A DNA stretch of 64,000 nt, taken from assembly GCF_000186865.1 (NCBI RefSeq), contig NW_008705579.1, positions 421,443 through 485,442 on the forward strand, written 5' to 3'. The position numbers and the translations under genes are program-made. Shown in pieces: positions 1-9,024 of the stretch. Position 1 is the first letter of the stretch. Each line of letters starts with the position of its first letter. The notes under the pieces are model-generated. The model did no database searches and was not told where the DNA came from. It saw only the letters and a list, made by a program, of their open reading frames with translations. The stretch comes from Aureococcus anophagefferens (taxonomy: Eukaryota > Sar > Pelagophyceae > Pelagomonadales > Pelagomonadaceae).

Positions 1-7
1 AGGACTC

Positions 8-1156
8 ATGGCGTCGGAGCTCGAGGCGCTGCGCCGGCGCGTGGCCCAGCTCGAGGAGGAGAACGCGACGCTCAAGAGCCGCGGCGCCGTCGACGTGTCC
101 GCGTCCATCGACGCGCTGCAGCGCGTCTTCCAGCAGCGCCTCGAGTCGAGCTCCGCGTTCCTCACGCCGCTGGTGCTCCCCGACGTCAAGAAGCGCCAGT
201 TCTTCGCCGTCGCGTGCTTGTTCTTCGCGTACCCGCTCTCTCTGGCCGCGTCGGGTTACGCGGTCTACGCGGTCCTGGCGGCCCGGTCGCGCGCGGGCGC
301 GGCGGCGATGATCCTCTACGCCACCTGGGTCGCCCGCGACGACGCGCCGCGGCGCTGCGGCCGGAGGATCCGCGCGCTGCAGCTGTCGCGGTTCTCGAGC
401 TGGCTCGGCGGCTACTTCCCCATCAAAATCCGCAAGGCCAGCGCCGACGCGGACTTCGACGATCGATCGGTCTACCTCTTTGGGTATCATCCGCACGGCA
501 TCATCTCCGTGGGCTGCTTCACGCAGTTCGCGTTCGACGGCTCCGGCGCGTCGAAGCTCTTCCCGAAGCTCCGCTTCCACTGCGCGACTTTGGGCTTCAA
601 CTTCCGCATCCCCTTCTTCCGGGAGCTGCTCCTGGGCCTCGGCATCATAGAGGTGTCGGCGAAATCCATCAAAAACGCGCTCTCGTCGGGGCCCGGCGCG
701 GCCGTCGTCATCGTGCCCGGCGGCGCGGCGGAGAGCCTCGACGCGTCGCCGGGCGGCGAGCACGTGCTCACGCTGCGGAAGCGCAACGGCTTCTTCCGCA
801 TCGCGCTGCAGCACGGCGCGAAGCTCGTGCCCGTGTTCTCCTTCGGGGAGAACGACCTCTACGGCGTCGTGAGCCCGACGGGGCCCGTGCGGCGGCTCCA
901 GGCGGCGGCGCTGCGGCTCTTCGGCTACGCCGTGCCCGTCTACCTGGGAGCGGGCTCGAACTCGGCGACGTTCGGCAGCCCCATGCCCATGCGGCGGCCC
1001 ATCATCACCGTCGTCGGCGACCCGATCGCCTGCCCGCGCATCCCGGAGCCGACGCAGGAGCAGATCGACGACCTGAAGGTCCAGTACATCGAGCGGCTCC
1101 GCCTCGTCTTCGACAAGTTCGCCCAGGACCAGCAGGTCCTCACCATCGACAAGTAA
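8..1156 (+). CDS. DGAT2: Diacylglycerol O-acyltransferase type 2 (DGAT2)
   Basis: This 382-residue protein should make triacylglycerol from diacylglycerol and acyl-CoA at the ER or lipid droplet. The family signature YHPHG is at residues 160-164. It is followed by a GGAAES block and the stretch ending PVFSFGENDLY, all typical of DGAT2 and monoacylglycerol acyltransferases. A hydrophobic hairpin at about residues 64-108 is the expected membrane anchor. Residues 1-25 form a short charged coiled coil, which is unusual for the family. The start at base 8 is the first ATG in the window, so an upstream exon cannot be excluded. The gene converges on the S46 peptidase gene, with 4 bases between the two stop codons. 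DGAT2 against MGAT or wax-synthase activity cannot be settled from sequence alone. Confidence 0.9.
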   Translation: MASELEALRRRVAQLEEENATLKSRGAVDVSASIDALQRVFQQRLESSSAFLTPLVLPDVKKRQFFAVACLFFAYPLSLAASGYAVYAVLAARSRAGAAAMILYATWVARDDAPRRCGRRIRALQLSRFSSWLGGYFPIKIRKASADADFDDRSVYLFGYHPHGIISVGCFTQFAFDGSGASKLFPKLRFHCATLGFNFRIPFFRELLLGLGIIEVSAKSIKNALSSGPGAAVVIVPGGAAESLDASPGGEHVLTLRKRNGFFRIALQHGAKLVPVFSFGENDLYGVVSPTGPVRRLQAAALRLFGYAVPVYLGAGSNSATFGSPMPMRRPIITVVGDPIACPRIPEPTQEQIDDLKVQYIERLRLVFDKFAQDQQVLTIDK

Positions 1157-1160
1157 TCTT

Positions 1161-3605
1161 TTAGGCCTCGAGCATCTCCGCGACGAGGTCCGCGGCGCCG
1201 TCGTAGGTTCCGACGAGCCAGAGGATCATGCGGACGTCGACGCCGATGGAGCGCGAGTAGCGCGGGTCGTACTTGTACTCGTTGACGAGGCCCGGGCGCT
1301 GGCGGTCGAAGTTGATGGCGACGAAGCGGCCCGCCGCGTCGAGCACGGGCGACCCGCTGTTGCCGCCGAGCGTGTCCGTCGAGTAGAGCACGTTCGCCGG
1401 CGTGTCCCGCGCGCCGCCGCGCGCGAGGTCCAGGAAGCGCGCCGGCGGCGCGAAGTCGCGCGCTCGCGCGTCGCCGGCCTCGTAGCGCGACACCGCGTCG
1501 TCCGCCTTGTCGACGAGCCCGCCGAGCGTCGTCCGCGGCGCGTGGACGACGGCGTCGCAGGGACTGTAGCCCTCGACGAAGCCCGCGGAGAGGCGCAGCG
1601 ACCCGTTGCAGTCCGGGTAGGCCGGCTCGCCCGCGTCCAGGCCGCGCTGGAGGTCCAGGAGCTCCGCGCAGAGCCGGTCGCGGCGGCCGACGAGCGCGCG
1701 CGTCTCGTCGCGGTCCGCGAGGAAGGGCGGGTAGCAGGACTCGATGACGCCCATGAAGACGTCGGACTGGACCTCCCAGGCCATGTCTTTGGGCGCCGCG
1801 AGCATCGCGCGGAGCTCGTCCTTGCCGAGCTTTCTTAACCTGGACTTGTCGACGAGCGACCGCGCGGCCTCCAACGTCTCGCAGCCGCCGGGTGTCATGC
1901 CGTGGACCATGTTCAGGTGCATGGGCAGGGTCAGCGCCGCCTCGACGGCGCCCTCGTCGACGGGGTCGACGGGCACCGTCGGCAGGCCCACGACGTCGCG
2001 GCGCACGTCGCGGCGATCCGCGTTGAAGGCCAGGTCCAGGTTCGGCGCCCGCGGCGCCGGGTAGAGCGCGGCCCAGTTCGACCCCGTCAGGGCATCCAAC
2101 ACGAGCGCCGCCTCGAGGGGCGCGTGGACGTCGTCGAGGCGCTTCGCGAGGCGCGCCGCCGTGAAGTCGAGATTCCGCTCCCGGAGGTAGGCCTCGCGCG
2201 CGTCGTCGGGCTTCGCCGACTCGATGGCCGCGTCGTAGAGCGCCGACGCCGCCGCGAGGAGGGCGCTGCCGTGGTAGACGCCCGTCAGCTTCTCCAGCGC
2301 GTCGCGGCGGCCCGCCGTCGCCTCGAGGCGCGCGTAGACGCGCGCGAGCTCGTCGAGCAGCGGCCGCGCGGCCGGCGCGGCGGCGACGAGCGCCTGCTCC
2401 TCGGCCTCGCGCTCGGCGACGAGGCCCACGCGCCGGAGCATGGCCCGCTTGCCCGACGACCTTTTCAACTCGTTCGCGAGCGACTTCCTCGCGGCGGCGA
2501 TCTTCAGCCGGCAGCCGCCGCCGGCCGCCGGCGGCGCCGGCGCCGGCGGCGCCTTCTTCGGGTAGGTCGGCTTGCCCCGCGTCTTGGCCGTGACGCCGAG
2601 GTCGACCATCTTGGGCACCGCGCGGCGGGGCTCGGCCGCCGCGTACGACGCGATCCTCGGCGCGGCGGCCGCGGGCGCCGGCGGCGGCGCGCGGCCCTCG
2701 TCCTCGTCGAGGGCCCGCTCCATGAGGTCGAGCTTGCGCCGGAAGTCGCGGCAGAGCGACGGCACGGCGACGGCCTCCGCGTACCTGAGCCGCGACGCGG
2801 GCGCGTAGCGCGTCGTCCGCCCGGGAAACCCGAGGAGGAAGACGAAGTCGCCGGCGTCGGCGCCGCCGGGCGCCGTCCGCAGGTGGGCCGACGGCGCGTA
2901 GGGGCGGCCGTCGGCGCCGTAGGCGCGCAGCAAAGCGAAGTCCGCGGTGTGCCGGGGCCACTCGAAGTTGTCGACGTCGCCGCCGAAGTTGCCCAGCGAC
3001 CGCGGCGGCACGTAGACGAGGCGCACGTCGCTCAGGCGCTCGTAGACGAAGAGCGTGTAGGTGCGCTCGGGCCACGTCGCCTTGACCTCGCAGCGCGCGC
3101 CGCCGGCCTCGCCCGCCTCGCGGTCCTTCGCCGTTTTCAGAGCCGCGTCGCGGAACGCGAGCGCGCGCTTGAGCGGGTCCGCCTCCGCGCCCGCGGCGTC
3201 GACGACGGCGGCGCTCACGTCCTCGCAGCGCCGCGTGATCCAGCACTCGTAGCTCTCCGTCGCGACCTCGTCCGCGCGGCTTTTGGCCACGAAGCCGTCC
3301 TCGAGGTAGTCGACGCCCGCGCGCCGGCTCGCGGACCGCACGGCGTCGAGGGCGACGTGGTGGTTCGTCACGATGAGGCCGCTCTTGCTGATGAAGGAGC
3401 CCGTGCCGCCGCGGCCGCTCGCGCCGACGGACACGAGCGCGTTCGAGAGAGCCGACGCGTCGGCGTCGGGGCCCGTGCCGTCGATGGCCGCCGCCGGCAG
3501 CTCGAGGCCCAGCGCGGCGAGCTCGCCGTGCAGGGCCGCCGTCTCGCCGATGGGCCACGTGCGGAAGCGGCTGCCCATGGCGCTCGCGATCTTGCTCGCG
3601 GCCAT
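1161..3605 (-). CDS. S46-family dipeptidyl peptidase (DPP7/DPP11-like)
   Basis: The 814-residue product has the three catalytic blocks of MEROPS S46 exopeptidases, a chymotrypsin-fold family that removes N-terminal dipeptides. These are GLIVTNHHV with the likely catalytic His83, GGDVDNFEWPRHTADF with Asp222, and GGNSGSPV with Ser750. The residue 18 positions after the catalytic serine is Arg768, in INFDR. In bacterial enzymes the matching position is Arg in Asp/Glu-specific DPP11 and Gly in DPP7, so acidic P1 specificity is inferred. An Ala/Pro/Lys-rich insertion lies at about residues 300-400. No clear signal peptide follows the chosen start at 3605, although bacterial homologues are periplasmic. 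The family is best known from bacteria, so ancient lateral transfer is possible. Confidence 0.85.
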   Translation of the reverse strand: MAASKIASAMGSRFRTWPIGETAALHGELAALGLELPAAAIDGTGPDADASALSNALVSVGASGRGGTGSFISKSGLIVTNHHVALDAVRSASRRAGVDYLEDGFVAKSRADEVATESYECWITRRCEDVSAAVVDAAGAEADPLKRALAFRDAALKTAKDREAGEAGGARCEVKATWPERTYTLFVYERLSDVRLVYVPPRSLGNFGGDVDNFEWPRHTADFALLRAYGADGRPYAPSAHLRTAPGGADAGDFVFLLGFPGRTTRYAPASRLRYAEAVAVPSLCRDFRRKLDLMERALDEDEGRAPPPAPAAAAPRIASYAAAEPRRAVPKMVDLGVTAKTRGKPTYPKKAPPAPAPPAAGGGCRLKIAAARKSLANELKRSSGKRAMLRRVGLVAEREAEEQALVAAAPAARPLLDELARVYARLEATAGRRDALEKLTGVYHGSALLAAASALYDAAIESAKPDDAREAYLRERNLDFTAARLAKRLDDVHAPLEAALVLDALTGSNWAALYPAPRAPNLDLAFNADRRDVRRDVVGLPTVPVDPVDEGAVEAALTLPMHLNMVHGMTPGGCETLEAARSLVDKSRLRKLGKDELRAMLAAPKDMAWEVQSDVFMGVIESCYPPFLADRDETRALVGRRDRLCAELLDLQRGLDAGEPAYPDCNGSLRLSAGFVEGYSPCDAVVHAPRTTLGGLVDKADDAVSRYEAGDARARDFAPPARFLDLARGGARDTPANVLYSTDTLGGNSGSPVLDAAGRFVAINFDRQRPGLVNEYKYDPRYSRSIGVDVRMILWLVGTYDGAADLVAEMLEA

Positions 3606-3746
3606 GCTCTCTCTTGTGGGTTTTTTATCAGCGAGTGCAACACCCGATTCAACAACGAGTGATGCCTGGAGAAACGATGATGTGCCTCTCTAAAGCGTGA
3701 CATAAGGCTGCCCGCCCGCGCCCCTGCGCCCCGCCTCTCCACGACC

Positions 3747-4962
3747 ATGGCGCCGCGAAAGGCGAAAGCCGCAGCCTTGGCGGTCGCACGAGAGCGCATC
3801 GATGGAGCGGCCACGGCGCCGAGAATCGCGCAAGTCGCCGCGCTGGCAAAGACGTCGTCGAGGCGCGCCAAAAAGCAGCCCGAGGAGGAGCCCAAGGAGA
3901 ACAAGTTGACGGGCATGCTCAAGGAGCTCAAGGAAATCGAGGAGGCCATCCACGACCAGGAGGTCGAGATCGCCAAGTACGAGAAGGACCTGCAGAAGGT
4001 CATCGACACGCCGGCGGCGGACCTCGGCGCGACGGACGAGGGCAAGGACATGCTCCTCCACATGCGGTGCTGGTTCGACCTCGTTTTACAGAGGCGGCGC
4101 GAGCACCTCGTGCAGAAGCACCACTACCTGACGATCTCGGCCATGACGGGCGACCAGGAGTCCGGGTCGCCGCGGCGCAACGCGCGCCAGATCGCCGTGC
4201 GCGCCGTCTGGGACCGATGGCGGCTCTGGGTCGAGTGCCGCGTCGCGCGGCGGACGGACCCGGCGGCCGGCAACCGGCTCCGCGCGCTCAACGCCATCTA
4301 CGAGACGACGGCGACGGAGCTCGGGGCGCATTCCTTCAAGCACCGGCCGACGCAGCACAGCTTCGTGCGGCCCGCGCCCAAGTTCGACGACAACGCGTCG
4401 CAATTGACCGTGGGGTCCATGCGGTCGTCGTTCACGTACGCGTCGGGCGCGACGCCGGGCCGAACTCAAATCTTCAACCCGACTTCAACGTGAGCGTATT
4501 GGACAGTTTCTTTTTGCTGGACGGGGCGTTCCACTGGTTGATTTCCACACAGGCGCGACGTGGATCACGGGCAACTCGTCGCTGGCGTCCGGCGCGTCCC
4601 GCAAGTCCGCCGTGCGGCGCTGGGTGCCCGCGAGCCCGCCGCGCGGCGCGCGCGCGCCGCCGCCCGCGCGCAAGACTCCGCGGCGGCGGAAGCACGCGAA
4701 GCCGGCGCCGGCCGTCGACGCGCTTCCGCAGCTCAGCGAGGCGGAGCTGATCCAGCGCGCGGAGCGCAAGATGTCGACGCTCCGGGGCGCCATGCGCATC
4801 TCCCGCAAGCTCCGGCGGCCGGGGACGTCGTCCTCGCAGCGGCCCGGCGGCCTGCTGCCCACGCGGCCCGCGACGACCGCGCCGAGCTCCCGCGCGCGGC
4901 ACTGGCCCCGGGGCCGCGCGTCGCCGTCGTCGGCGCCCGCGGGGCTGTCGCCGCTAATGTAG
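3747..4962 (+). CDS. Uncharacterised basic coiled-coil protein, two exons
   Basis: No family is recognised. The proposed exons are 3747-4446 and 4553-4962, giving 369 residues. A charged coiled coil runs from about residue 48 to 85 (LKELKEIEEAIHDQEVEI). A Trp/Arg-rich block follows (AVWDRWRLWVECRVARR), and the tail is basic and Pro/Ser-rich with SEAELIQRAERKMSTLR. The intron sits between two perfect copies of GCGCGACG. Removing it with a GC donor at 4447 and the AG at 4551-4552 restores one continuous frame to the stop at 4960-4962. The stronger-looking GTGAGC donor at 4490 would shift the frame. The stop lies 8 bases from the convergent kelch gene. The function is unknown. Confidence 0.65.
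4447..4552 (+). other. 106-bp GC-AG intron inside an 8-bp target duplication
   Basis: GCGCGACG occurs at 4447-4454 and again at 4553-4560. The sequence between ends in CACACAG, a normal 3' splice site. The two copies are in the same codon phase, so excision rebuilds ...GGC GCG ACG TGG... exactly as expected if a 98-bp element inserted into an exon. An internal CTTCAACGTGAG resembles part of the larger introner family in this window. Inference: a short or decayed introner. Confidence 0.6.
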
Positions 4963-4970
4963 TGTGGGTG

Positions 4971-6602
4971 TTACCCGCCGCGGCGCCGCGACCGCGCGAC
5001 GGACTGGCCGTCGCCGTCGTCGGCCTTCTTCTCCTCGTCGGGCTCCGCGCGGCGGTCGTCGGCGCGCGCGTGCTCGACGCCGTCGTCGTCGTCGTCGGAC
5101 GTGTCGCCGAGGTCCTCGGAGTCCGAGTCCGAGTCCGAGTCCGGCGCTTCGACTTTCCACGCCGCGGACCGCGACGTCATCGTGCCCGGCAGGAGGCACG
5201 TCCAGTCCGCGGCCTTCTTCCGCGTGTCCAGGCTCCAGAAGTCGTCGAGGGCGAGCTCGCGGTCGCCGACCTCGAGCGCGCCCGCGGCGACGTAGAGGAC
5301 CTTGTTGACGATCGCGGCGCACGCGCCGATGCGCGGCGGCGGCGCCGTCGGCCGCGGCGCCGCCGGCTTCGGCGGCGCGGCGGCGTCGGCGGCCTTGTGG
5401 CGCGGCGGCGCCGGCGGCGGCACGGCGAGGGCCGACGCGAGCGCGGCGACGTCCCAGGGCGCGGCCGGAGGCGGCGCGTCGGCCTCGCGCTCCGAGGCCT
5501 CGCGGCGCTTCCACTTGCGCTTGCCGAGGTCCAAGACGTGCAGATCGTCGTAGAAGAGCGACGTCGACGAGAGCCCGTCGCCGTCGACGTCGTGGACGCC
5601 GCCGAAGACGTGGGCCTGGTCGAGGCGCGCGGCCGACGCCGCGCCGCAGCGCTTGTCCGGCGTCGCGCCCTTGAGAGGCACGCGCTCCCACGAGCTCTCG
5701 GGCGTCGCGTCTCCCGCGAAGGGGTCGCCGATGGTCAGCTTCCAGCAGTCGCCGTGCTCCTTGCCCTGGGCCTTGACGGCGTTGTCGCACTTGATCTCGC
5801 TGTAGCCGCCCCAGATCGTCGCGTGGTCCTCGGTGGACGCGAAGAGCACGCCGCCGGATCGCACGGGCGGCTTCGCGACGCCGGGCCGCTTCGAGAACTT
5901 GAGCTCGCGCCACTCGTTGTCCGAGGGGCTGTAGAGCCAGGCGTCGTTCATGAACGTCGCCTCGACCTCCGACGACGCCTTGAAGAAGCCGCCGAAGAGC
6001 AGGATCTTCCCGCGCCACTCGCAGCAGCGGTGGCCGCTCCGCGCGGACGGGCCCTTCTTCTTCGCCGGCTCGACGAGCTCCCAGGCGTGGGTGCGCGTGT
6101 CGAGGCGCCAGAGGTCGCGGTAGTGGTAGAACTGCGTGAGCGTCGCGTACTCGCCGCCGAAGACGTAGACGTGCTTCCCCAGCGCGACGGCCTGGTGCGC
6201 GCAGCGCGGCGACGGCGCGTTCAGCGACGCGACGGCGTACCACTCGTCCTTCGCCGTGCGGTAGCGGTAGAGGTCGTTGAAGACCGTCGTCTGGTCGCCC
6301 TCGTTGAGCTCGCCGCCGAACAAGTAGAGGTCGTCGCCGACGGCCGCGAGCGACGCGTTGCACCGCGGCGGGAACGGCGCGAAGGCGCCGTCGGTCGGCG
6401 GTTCGAGCTTCGCGACCGTGACCTCCGTGCGCGCGGCGTCCTTGAGGCGCTGCGCGGCGATGAGCGCCAGCAGGTCCACCTCCTCGTCGGGGCCGGCGAG
6501 CTTGCCCTCGCGCTTCGCGGCGCAGCGCTCCTGCTTCGCCGCCTTGCGCTGCTTCTTGGCGAGCTCCTTCGCGGGATCCTTCTTCTTCTTGCCGCCGCCC
6601 AT
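4971..6602 (-). CDS. KLHDC4: Kelch-domain protein, KLHDC4 family
   Basis: The 543-residue product starts with a Lys-rich stretch (MGGGKKKKDPAKELAKKQ) followed by EEVDLLALIAAQ, the layout of KLHDC4 proteins. Kelch repeats come next, with signature blocks NASLAAVGDDLYLFGGE, PSPRCAHQAVALGKHVYVFGGE, FYHYRDLWRLD and PSARSGHRCCEWRGKILLFGGF. The C-terminal half is interrupted by a Pro/Ala-rich linker and ends in an acidic Ser/Asp run. KLHDC4 is widely conserved in eukaryotes and its biochemical role is poorly defined; a scaffold function is the usual guess. The gene is a single exon. The start at 6602 is the first ATG of the conserved N-terminus. Confidence 0.85.
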   Translation of the reverse strand: MGGGKKKKDPAKELAKKQRKAAKQERCAAKREGKLAGPDEEVDLLALIAAQRLKDAARTEVTVAKLEPPTDGAFAPFPPRCNASLAAVGDDLYLFGGELNEGDQTTVFNDLYRYRTAKDEWYAVASLNAPSPRCAHQAVALGKHVYVFGGEYATLTQFYHYRDLWRLDTRTHAWELVEPAKKKGPSARSGHRCCEWRGKILLFGGFFKASSEVEATFMNDAWLYSPSDNEWRELKFSKRPGVAKPPVRSGGVLFASTEDHATIWGGYSEIKCDNAVKAQGKEHGDCWKLTIGDPFAGDATPESSWERVPLKGATPDKRCGAASAARLDQAHVFGGVHDVDGDGLSSTSLFYDDLHVLDLGKRKWKRREASEREADAPPPAAPWDVAALASALAVPPPAPPRHKAADAAAPPKPAAPRPTAPPPRIGACAAIVNKVLYVAAGALEVGDRELALDDFWSLDTRKKAADWTCLLPGTMTSRSAAWKVEAPDSDSDSDSEDLGDTSDDDDDGVEHARADDRRAEPDEEKKADDGDGQSVARSRRRGG

Positions 6603-6841
6603 CGTTTGCTGGGAGTCGTGCCCGCTAAAATCTCTCGCCCATACGAAGTGCTCCTCGAGCTCGACAGCTCCACGACTGGTTGAAGCGATGTTGCCTTTTG
6701 CGCGCGACGGCTGCGGCTAGAACTAATCGACGCAGCCGCTGGCAAAGCAGACGCAACGCTCTCTCTCGCACTCTCCGAAGCTCGACTCCTTCGTTTAAGC
6801 CGCGCGCGTCCCGGACCCCGCGCCGCCGCGGCCGCGCGAGC

Positions 6842-7744
6842 TCAGGACGCGCCGCCGACGTAGGCCTCGTCCAGCGGCCCGGCGTCGCCCGCGGCGATGT
6901 TCTGGCCGTCGGCGCCGAAGAGCGCGCCGTAGGTGTCGAGGAGGAGGCCGTAGTTGTTCGATCGGAGCTTCGTGTCGCGCGCGTACGTCGACGTGACCTG
7001 CATGCCCGGCTTGAGCGCGTGGTCCTCGGCCGTCCAGGCGAGGAAGGTCTTGGCCGCGTCGGCGCAGAGCGCCGCGGCCGTCGCGACGCTGTCGGCGCCC
7101 GCGGGCAGCGACACGTCGACGGCGACGGGCGACCGCATGAGCGCTTCCGTCTCGCTCGCGGGCGCGGGCTTCGGCGCGCCGGCGACGCCCGCGCGCCAGT
7201 CCCGGAGCCCGCCGTAGAAGCGCTTCTCCAGGTCGTCGCGCTTGCCCCGGGCCATGAACGCGTCGCGGCTGTCCGGTTCCGGGAACGACCCGTCCGGCAG
7301 CGCGGTCTCGTAGCCCACGGCCGCGCGCGGGCGGAAGTCGACGTACACATCCACGGCGTCCGCCGTGACCGTCGTCCGCGCGACGAGGTGCGGCACGTCC
7401 TTGAGCGGGCCGCACCACACGGTAAGCGAGCTCACGGTGACGTCGCCGCCGGCGACGCGGAGGTCCGACGCCCACGCGACGTTGTCGTCGCCGGGCGCCT
7501 CGTAGGACTTCAGCGTGCCGCCGCCGCCCGTGGCGGGGGCGAAGCTCGCCAGGCCGAGGCTCGCGGGGTAGTCCTTCTCCATCAGGTTGAGGGCCGACTT
7601 GATGCTCGACATCGACGCCTCCTGCGACGCGAAGAGCGTCTCCGCGGCGTCGGCGGGCGCGGCGGCGACGCGCGTGAGCGGCGCGCGCGCCCGCGGCGCG
7701 ACGAAGGCGGAGGCCGTCGCGAGGAGCGTGAGCGCGGTAGCCAT
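6842..7744 (-). CDS. Plastid-targeted protein, red chlorophyll catabolite reductase-like
   Basis: The 300-residue product starts with MATALTLLATASAFVAPRAR. This is a signal peptide followed by an ASAFVAP cleavage motif, the bipartite plastid import signal of algae with secondary red plastids. An ATG eight codons upstream (7768) is the alternative start. The mature part has a WCGPLKDVPHLVA block and VDVYVDFRPR, followed by a charged helix. This resembles the DFxPR region of red chlorophyll catabolite reductase and related bilin reductases. That assignment rests on short motifs and is tentative; plastid targeting is much firmer. The gene is head-to-head with the DUF2961 gene across about 90 bp, so the two probably share a promoter. 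Confidence 0.55.
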   Translation of the reverse strand: MATALTLLATASAFVAPRARAPLTRVAAAPADAAETLFASQEASMSSIKSALNLMEKDYPASLGLASFAPATGGGGTLKSYEAPGDDNVAWASDLRVAGGDVTVSSLTVWCGPLKDVPHLVARTTVTADAVDVYVDFRPRAAVGYETALPDGSFPEPDSRDAFMARGKRDDLEKRFYGGLRDWRAGVAGAPKPAPASETEALMRSPVAVDVSLPAGADSVATAAALCADAAKTFLAWTAEDHALKPGMQVTSTYARDTKLRSNNYGLLLDTYGALFGADGQNIAAGDAGPLDEAYVGGAS

Positions 7745-7834
7745 CGATGAGCGCGATCCTCCAGCCATCGATGCGGCGTCAGCGGCAGCCTGGGTGCAAC
7801 GTTGTGTGCAAACATCTTCGTTGAGGCCTTCCGG

Positions 7835-8887
7835 ATGGTGCGCATGGGCTGCCTCGTGCCCGCCATGATCGCTTTCGCGCTGCCAGTCGCGAGCACGCCC
7901 GTCAACGGCAACATGCGGTCCTTCGGCACGGCCATCAAGGAGTCGCCCATCGCCGCCGGCGAAGAGAAGACCGCCTTCGAGCACACGCTCCCCTCCGGCG
8001 CGACCCACGGCGCCATCACGCAGCAATGGCACGGCGGTTTCGGCAATTTCAACCTCCGCGTTCGGATCTACGTCGACGGCGAAACCACCGCGAGCGTCGA
8101 CTACGACGTCGGCATGGCGCACGGCGCGGGCCCGAACCAGACGCACGTCCGCGGCCGCGACGACCCGGCCGGGGAGCCGCCCTGGGCCGCGGGCGAGTCC
8201 TTCGGCCGCACGCACGACAGCGGGTTCTGGAACACGTACCTGGTCCCCTTCGCGAGGAGCGTCCGCGTGACCGTGACGAACCCGACGGCGGTTCACTTCT
8301 GGTACATGGTCCGCGGCGTGGAGCAGGCGCCGCTCGTCCTGTCCGGGCTCGAGCTCCCGCCCTCGGCGCGGCTCCGGCTGCAACGGACGACGGCGACGGT
8401 CCGGGCGAACTCCGTCGTCGCGCTCGCGAACGTCTCCGGGACCGGCGGCCTGCTCCGGCAGCTGACGCTCGTCGCCAATTCGTCGGACTACCTCTTCCAG
8501 GAGGGCTGCATGTCCGCGCGCGTCGACGGCGCGGGCCTCTGGCTGTCGTCGGGGTTGGAGGACTACTTCCTCGCGGCCTATTTCGGCGGCATGGCGCCGA
8601 TGCACCAGCCCTTCGGCGGCTTCGACCTCGGCGCCGTCGACGAGCCGAGCCCCAGCGGCGACCCCAACACCGTCGCGGCATACAGGATCCACGAGAAGGA
8701 CCCCATCCTCTTCACGGAGTCCTTCGAGCTTTATTGGATCGCGTCCTCGGACGCGCCGCTCCACAAGGGCACGAGCGCCTGGTGCAACGGCGACTGGCCC
8801 GCGAAGGACGTCCCCACGACGCCGTCGACGCCCGACAAGGCCGGCCACGTCTCCGTCGACGCCATCGCCTGGCTCTACGTGTGGTGA
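7835..8887 (+). CDS. Secreted DUF2961 protein, GH172-like glycoside hydrolase
   Basis: The 350-residue product starts with a signal peptide (MVRMGCLVPAMIAFALPVAS). An ATG 33 bases upstream is possible but would put extra residues before the hydrophobic core. Hallmarks of DUF2961, now glycoside hydrolase family 172, are LWLSSGLEDYF (Glu242, in the GxEDY position of a proposed catalytic Glu) and YRIHEKDPILF at about residues 283-293. GH172 members act on fructofuranose or arabinofuranose polymers as oligomeric beta-jelly-roll enzymes. The substrate here is unknown. Single exon, divergent from the plastid-protein gene. Confidence 0.7.
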   Translation: MVRMGCLVPAMIAFALPVASTPVNGNMRSFGTAIKESPIAAGEEKTAFEHTLPSGATHGAITQQWHGGFGNFNLRVRIYVDGETTASVDYDVGMAHGAGPNQTHVRGRDDPAGEPPWAAGESFGRTHDSGFWNTYLVPFARSVRVTVTNPTAVHFWYMVRGVEQAPLVLSGLELPPSARLRLQRTTATVRANSVVALANVSGTGGLLRQLTLVANSSDYLFQEGCMSARVDGAGLWLSSGLEDYFLAAYFGGMAPMHQPFGGFDLGAVDEPSPSGDPNTVAAYRIHEKDPILFTESFELYWIASSDAPLHKGTSAWCNGDWPAKDVPTTPSTPDKAGHVSVDAIAWLYVW

Positions 8888-9024
8888 GCGGGGGCGGCGC
8901 GCGGTGGCGTAAAACCCCCGGCGCTCGCCGATGCCTCGCGCCCGAGCGCCGAGCTCGCGAGCTTGAGCACCACCAAGTGCTTGCACCGCGCCGCCACCAC
9001 CACCAACCACGTCGCATCGGCACG

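Noticed and set aside
940..3558. Long open frame on the minus strand overlapping the S46 gene
   Set aside because: It is an Arg/Gly/Ala-rich shadow frame produced by high GC; the S46 frame carries the conserved motifs.
4490..4552. Intron from GTGAGC at 4490
   Set aside because: It would shift exon 2 out of the frame that ends at 4962; the GC donor at 4447 fits the target duplication. RNA evidence could still overturn this.
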